From assembly GCA_026413225.1 (NCBI GenBank), contig CM048557.1, positions 40,479,371 through 40,543,370 on the forward strand: a stretch of DNA of 64,000 nt. Direction: 5' to 3'. This document shows positions 60,901 to 64,000 of this stretch, in pieces. The stretch is from Otis tarda. Its lineage: Eukaryota > Chordata > Aves > Otidiformes > Otididae. How positions within the stretch are numbered: the stretch's first letter is position 1; every line of letters begins with the position of its first letter. The position numbers were made by a program, and so were the translations under genes. The notes below the pieces were generated by a model, which saw nothing but the letters and a program-made list of their open reading frames with translations, had not been told where the DNA came from and searched no databases.

Positions 60901-62236
60901 ATACATCAAACAGTTAAACAATGTGGACGATCACACAACAGTGTGAGAACTCAAGCCCTAAATGGTTTAGTTAATTAGTATAGATTTAGCCATTGCTTAC
61001 GTAAGAGAGTACAGACAGGACTGCTCCTGACTTACTATAGAAATGAAAGCATATTGATACCTAATGTGGAACAGGTTGCTTTTTATGATGTTTGGAAGAG
61101 ATTGCAATCTGCTGCTGCAAAGTCAAACTCATTTTTATCTCATTGTATGTGATCAAAAAAATTCAGTGAAAATAATTTTCAGCTAAAAATTGAGATAATA
61201 GTCCTAGTTTTCAGTATTTTTACTTATATTTGTAGTCAAGCTTTGAATCCATTATTGTAAGCTTGACAATAAACAACAGCTGAGACTGAAATAACAATAT
61301 TAATATTTATAAACGCTATCAAATATCTTTATCTACCCAGTGGTATACTGAATGTCATTTCAATATCAGAAGGCAATCCTATGTCATTAAGAATAAAATG
61401 ACAAGTATTTTCCATATGTAATGAGTACATTCCTTTGCTGAGCTGTGGAATGCAATCTTCCTGTGCTCTAGTTTCATTCGACTGATGTTAGCAACTCAGA
61501 TGACCTGGTAGGCAGTCTGGTGAACCACTGTTAAAGTTCAGTCTCTTTACAAGCAAGAGTGTCAGAATTCTGCTGATATAATTGGCTTGACAAAGGATTT
61601 TTCATAATGAATTATTATATAAATATTTTAATCTATTTAACATTAGCACCAGTACTTGTACTTAAGAAGTACAAATGCTGGGTGTAAAGTTATTTGATAG
61701 ACCATGAAGGCATAAATAATGGATATTTCTAACACTTTGGATTTCAAATTAGAAATTGCTGCTATTAAGATAGTCAGGACATACCTTTGGTTATACAAAA
61801 TCATTAAGCATGGCCTTTTCTTTTTTTTTTAATTCCATGTTAGTGGTATTACTGCAGTAATGGTGACATATGAAATCTTGAAGAAAGTGTAAACCCTACG
61901 TTTTCCATCACCATAATTACTAGATCAATTTTGTAGATGAAGGGTAAGAGTATGATTTTGATGTCTGCTTAACTCAGCTGTAGGAAGCTGGCTGTCAATA
62001 ATAAAAAATATTAAATATGAGAAGGCATGAAAGCTGGATACTAAGTGTAGCCAAGCTCCCTAGTTCATATCAACAATCAGTCCCGTTTCTATAGTTTGTG
62101 GCTGATGTGTATGTTTCAAGAACTGCTTAGTAAAAATGGAAATTTGCTTACTCCATGCACTGTGTGGAGTTTGTTTACTCGTTAGTAGTGTCTAGCTATG
62201 TGAACTATATGATACGCATCTTTAACTGCATTAGCT

Positions 62237-62629
62237 CATCATAGAATCATAGAATCATAGAATGGTTAGAGTTGGAAGGGACCTTCAAAGCTCATCTAGT
62301 CCAACCCCCCTGCAAGAGCAGGGACATCCCTGACTAGATCAGGTTGCTCAGAGCCTCATCCAGCCTGGCCTTGAACACTTCCAGGGATGGGGCATCCACC
62401 ACCTCTCTGGGCAACCTGTTCCAGTGCTCTACAACTCTCATTGTAAAAAATTTTTTTCTAATATCTAATCTAAACCTAGCTCCTTCTAATTTAAACCCAT
62501 TACCCCTTGTCCTATCACAACAGGCCCTACTGAACAGTTTCTCCCCATCTTTCCTGTAGGCCCCCTTGAGGTATTGGAAGACCGCTATCAGGTCTCCCCG
62601 GAGCCTCCTCTTCTCCAGGCTGAACAGCC
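62237..62629 (-). mobile_element. CR1 LINE 3'-end copy
   Basis: On the minus strand it runs from ORF2 codons for [22 protein letters not shown] (about 62629) through [14 protein letters not shown] to a 3' UTR with CTTTGAAGGTCCC and AACTCTAACC. The tail has three ATTCTATG units at 62237-62262. It is closely similar to the 35-kb copy over their shared part. It is truncated before the region where the shared TAG would lie, so it does not inform on that feature. Confidence 0.94.
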
Positions 62630-64000
62630 TGTGTTATTAAAGTTCAGAAGGAGAAAATGTGTTTTCACTTCCGGTGTTTTCCATTTTCTAAAGACCAGTT
62701 TAGTCTTGGCAGAGACATTATGCTGAATTGTGTCTAATGATAATACTTCATTTAGGTGTAGTACTTCACATTTATTGATGCAAAATCAGAGCCTTACATC
62801 TTCAGGATTAACTTGGCAGTAACAATGTTGTTGTTCTGCATAAAAGGGAGCATCACTTACTCACTGATTGTGGCGAAAAAAATCATTTATTTTCCCTGGG
62901 TTTTGTTGGGTTTTTTTTTGTCTTCGCTTGCGAACAAAACATAATAAAATAGGCTGATGAGAAAATTCTAGATTAATGTATGTTGCAAATAAAATATTAT
63001 ATGGACATTTTATATCTTAGTCATATGCATCCTTTGTATATGTTTGGTTATAGATAAAACATTACATTGACTAATCACATCCCATAACTACTATTTCTGG
63101 CTTAAGCATTTATGAAGATCAAAGCAAACCATGATGTGGAAATACAGTTAATGACTCTAATATCAAGGATCTACTTAACAGAGTACAAGAAATATAGATG
63201 CAATGTATTGTTTGATATGGACAGAAGTAAATCTGATGAAGGCAAATGTGGCATTTTTATAATAATCTTGATTGGACTGAGATTTTACCCAAAGTCTTCT
63301 CTCCCTACTTATGAGATAACAGTACATGTCTGAAATGTTTTGTGTCTGGATAATTATATTCTGTCCTAATCTAGCAAAAAAAAATATTTGAAGTGTGACT
63401 GTGGTAGAATAGAACAGAACAGTAACAGCAATTAAAAAGTTTAACATGCAGAGAAATTACAGCAGCCTTTTTCATACATCAGAAAGCATTCCTACAAGTT
63501 TCCTGTCACAGAAAATGAGAAGTCTATGTTCTTCTGGCTTCCTAACAACTGTGCCTATGTGATTGTGAATATGAAGACAGGTCCACCCAACAAAGGCTGC
63601 GAAATATTGTTTCTATTCAGTGTAGTTGTCAGGTGTATGATAATGTTGTCATCTAATGACACAAGAGCATATGAACTTTGAAGTCCAGAACATAAAGCAG
63701 TTATGACTATACACAAAAGCTCTGAAATGCCACTATATACGTAATCTAACTCTCAAAATGGCATTAATCTTTATGTAAAGTGTTTCATTATGGGATTTAT
63801 ATGGAGAAAAAATATGTGAAATACCAATTTATTTTAAATATAAACAAAAATAAAGCATTGAGTACAAGTTTATGATCTTTTTTTTTTTCAAATCAAAACT
63901 ACAAAAGAAATAAGAATTTTAAGAAGCTGACCTCTGAATAATACTCCTTTATATTAAAATATTAGGTACACTAACAACAATTTTACTGAAAAAAACTGTT
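62630..64000. other. AT-rich unique non-coding DNA
   Basis: Nothing recognisable. Two overlapping frames on opposite strands at 63.1-63.45 kb (73 and 90 codons) resemble no known protein. Confidence 0.6.

Larger units (their letters stand above)
55068..62236. other. AT-rich unique non-coding DNA
   Basis: No supported gene apart from one possible small exon at 55.7 kb, listed separately. A TG microsatellite (55602-55634) and an 11-G run (57946-57956) are present. Open frames are at most 93 codons and unrecognised. Confidence 0.55.

Noticed and set aside
1-64000. CRISPR arrays, operons, phage or bacterial defence systems
   Set aside because: There are no regularly spaced repeats, no dense coding and no ribosome binding sites. 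The CR1 and LTR content is that of an avian nuclear genome.

Overview
This window looks like AT-rich, non-coding avian nuclear DNA, either intergenic or from a very large intron. The main evidence is thirteen recognisable copies or fragments of CR1, the dominant LINE of birds. Most carry the diagnostic 3' tail of repeated ATTCTATG-type octamers, and all are 5'-truncated at different points. Four endogenous-retrovirus LTRs of types common in non-galliform birds are also present. A neoavian host is my inference; the species cannot be read from the sequence. I found no complete protein-coding gene, rRNA, tRNA, CRISPR array or prokaryotic feature. The long open frames are all either CR1 ORF2 remnants or chance frames inside LTRs and AT-rich DNA.

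Layout. 1-11003: unique AT-rich DNA, with one possible old LTR-like stretch at about 9.6-10.3 kb. 11004-12084: a 3' CR1 copy (+) and a short CR1 tail (-). 15397-16497: two CR1 copies on the minus strand, one inside the other. 19525-20636: a solo LTR on the minus strand. 25213-25287: a CR1 tail. 27947-29460: the longest CR1 copy (+), reaching into the reverse-transcriptase domain. 31066-32763: a minus-strand LTR broken by a second, unrelated plus-strand LTR. 35125-36040: a CR1 copy (+) closely related to the one at 28 kb. 40415-40758 and 41121-41192: CR1 3' ends, the second with an unusual pentamer tail. 41586-42026: a solo LTR (+) with a perfect 5-bp target duplication. 47676-49688: an old plus-strand CR1 split by a younger minus-strand CR1. 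55004-55067 and 62237-62629: CR1 3' ends. The intervals between are apparently unique sequence with scattered microsatellites.

There is no gene network to describe. What the window offers is transposon history: three nested insertions that give relative ages, target-site signatures, and a CR1 lineage whose two copies share the same in-frame stop codon in ORF2. The only weak hints of host function are a possible small exon near 55.7 kb, next to a TG repeat, and a CTCF-like motif beside a small CpG-dense patch near 50.85 kb. I did not find evidence of a new biological system.
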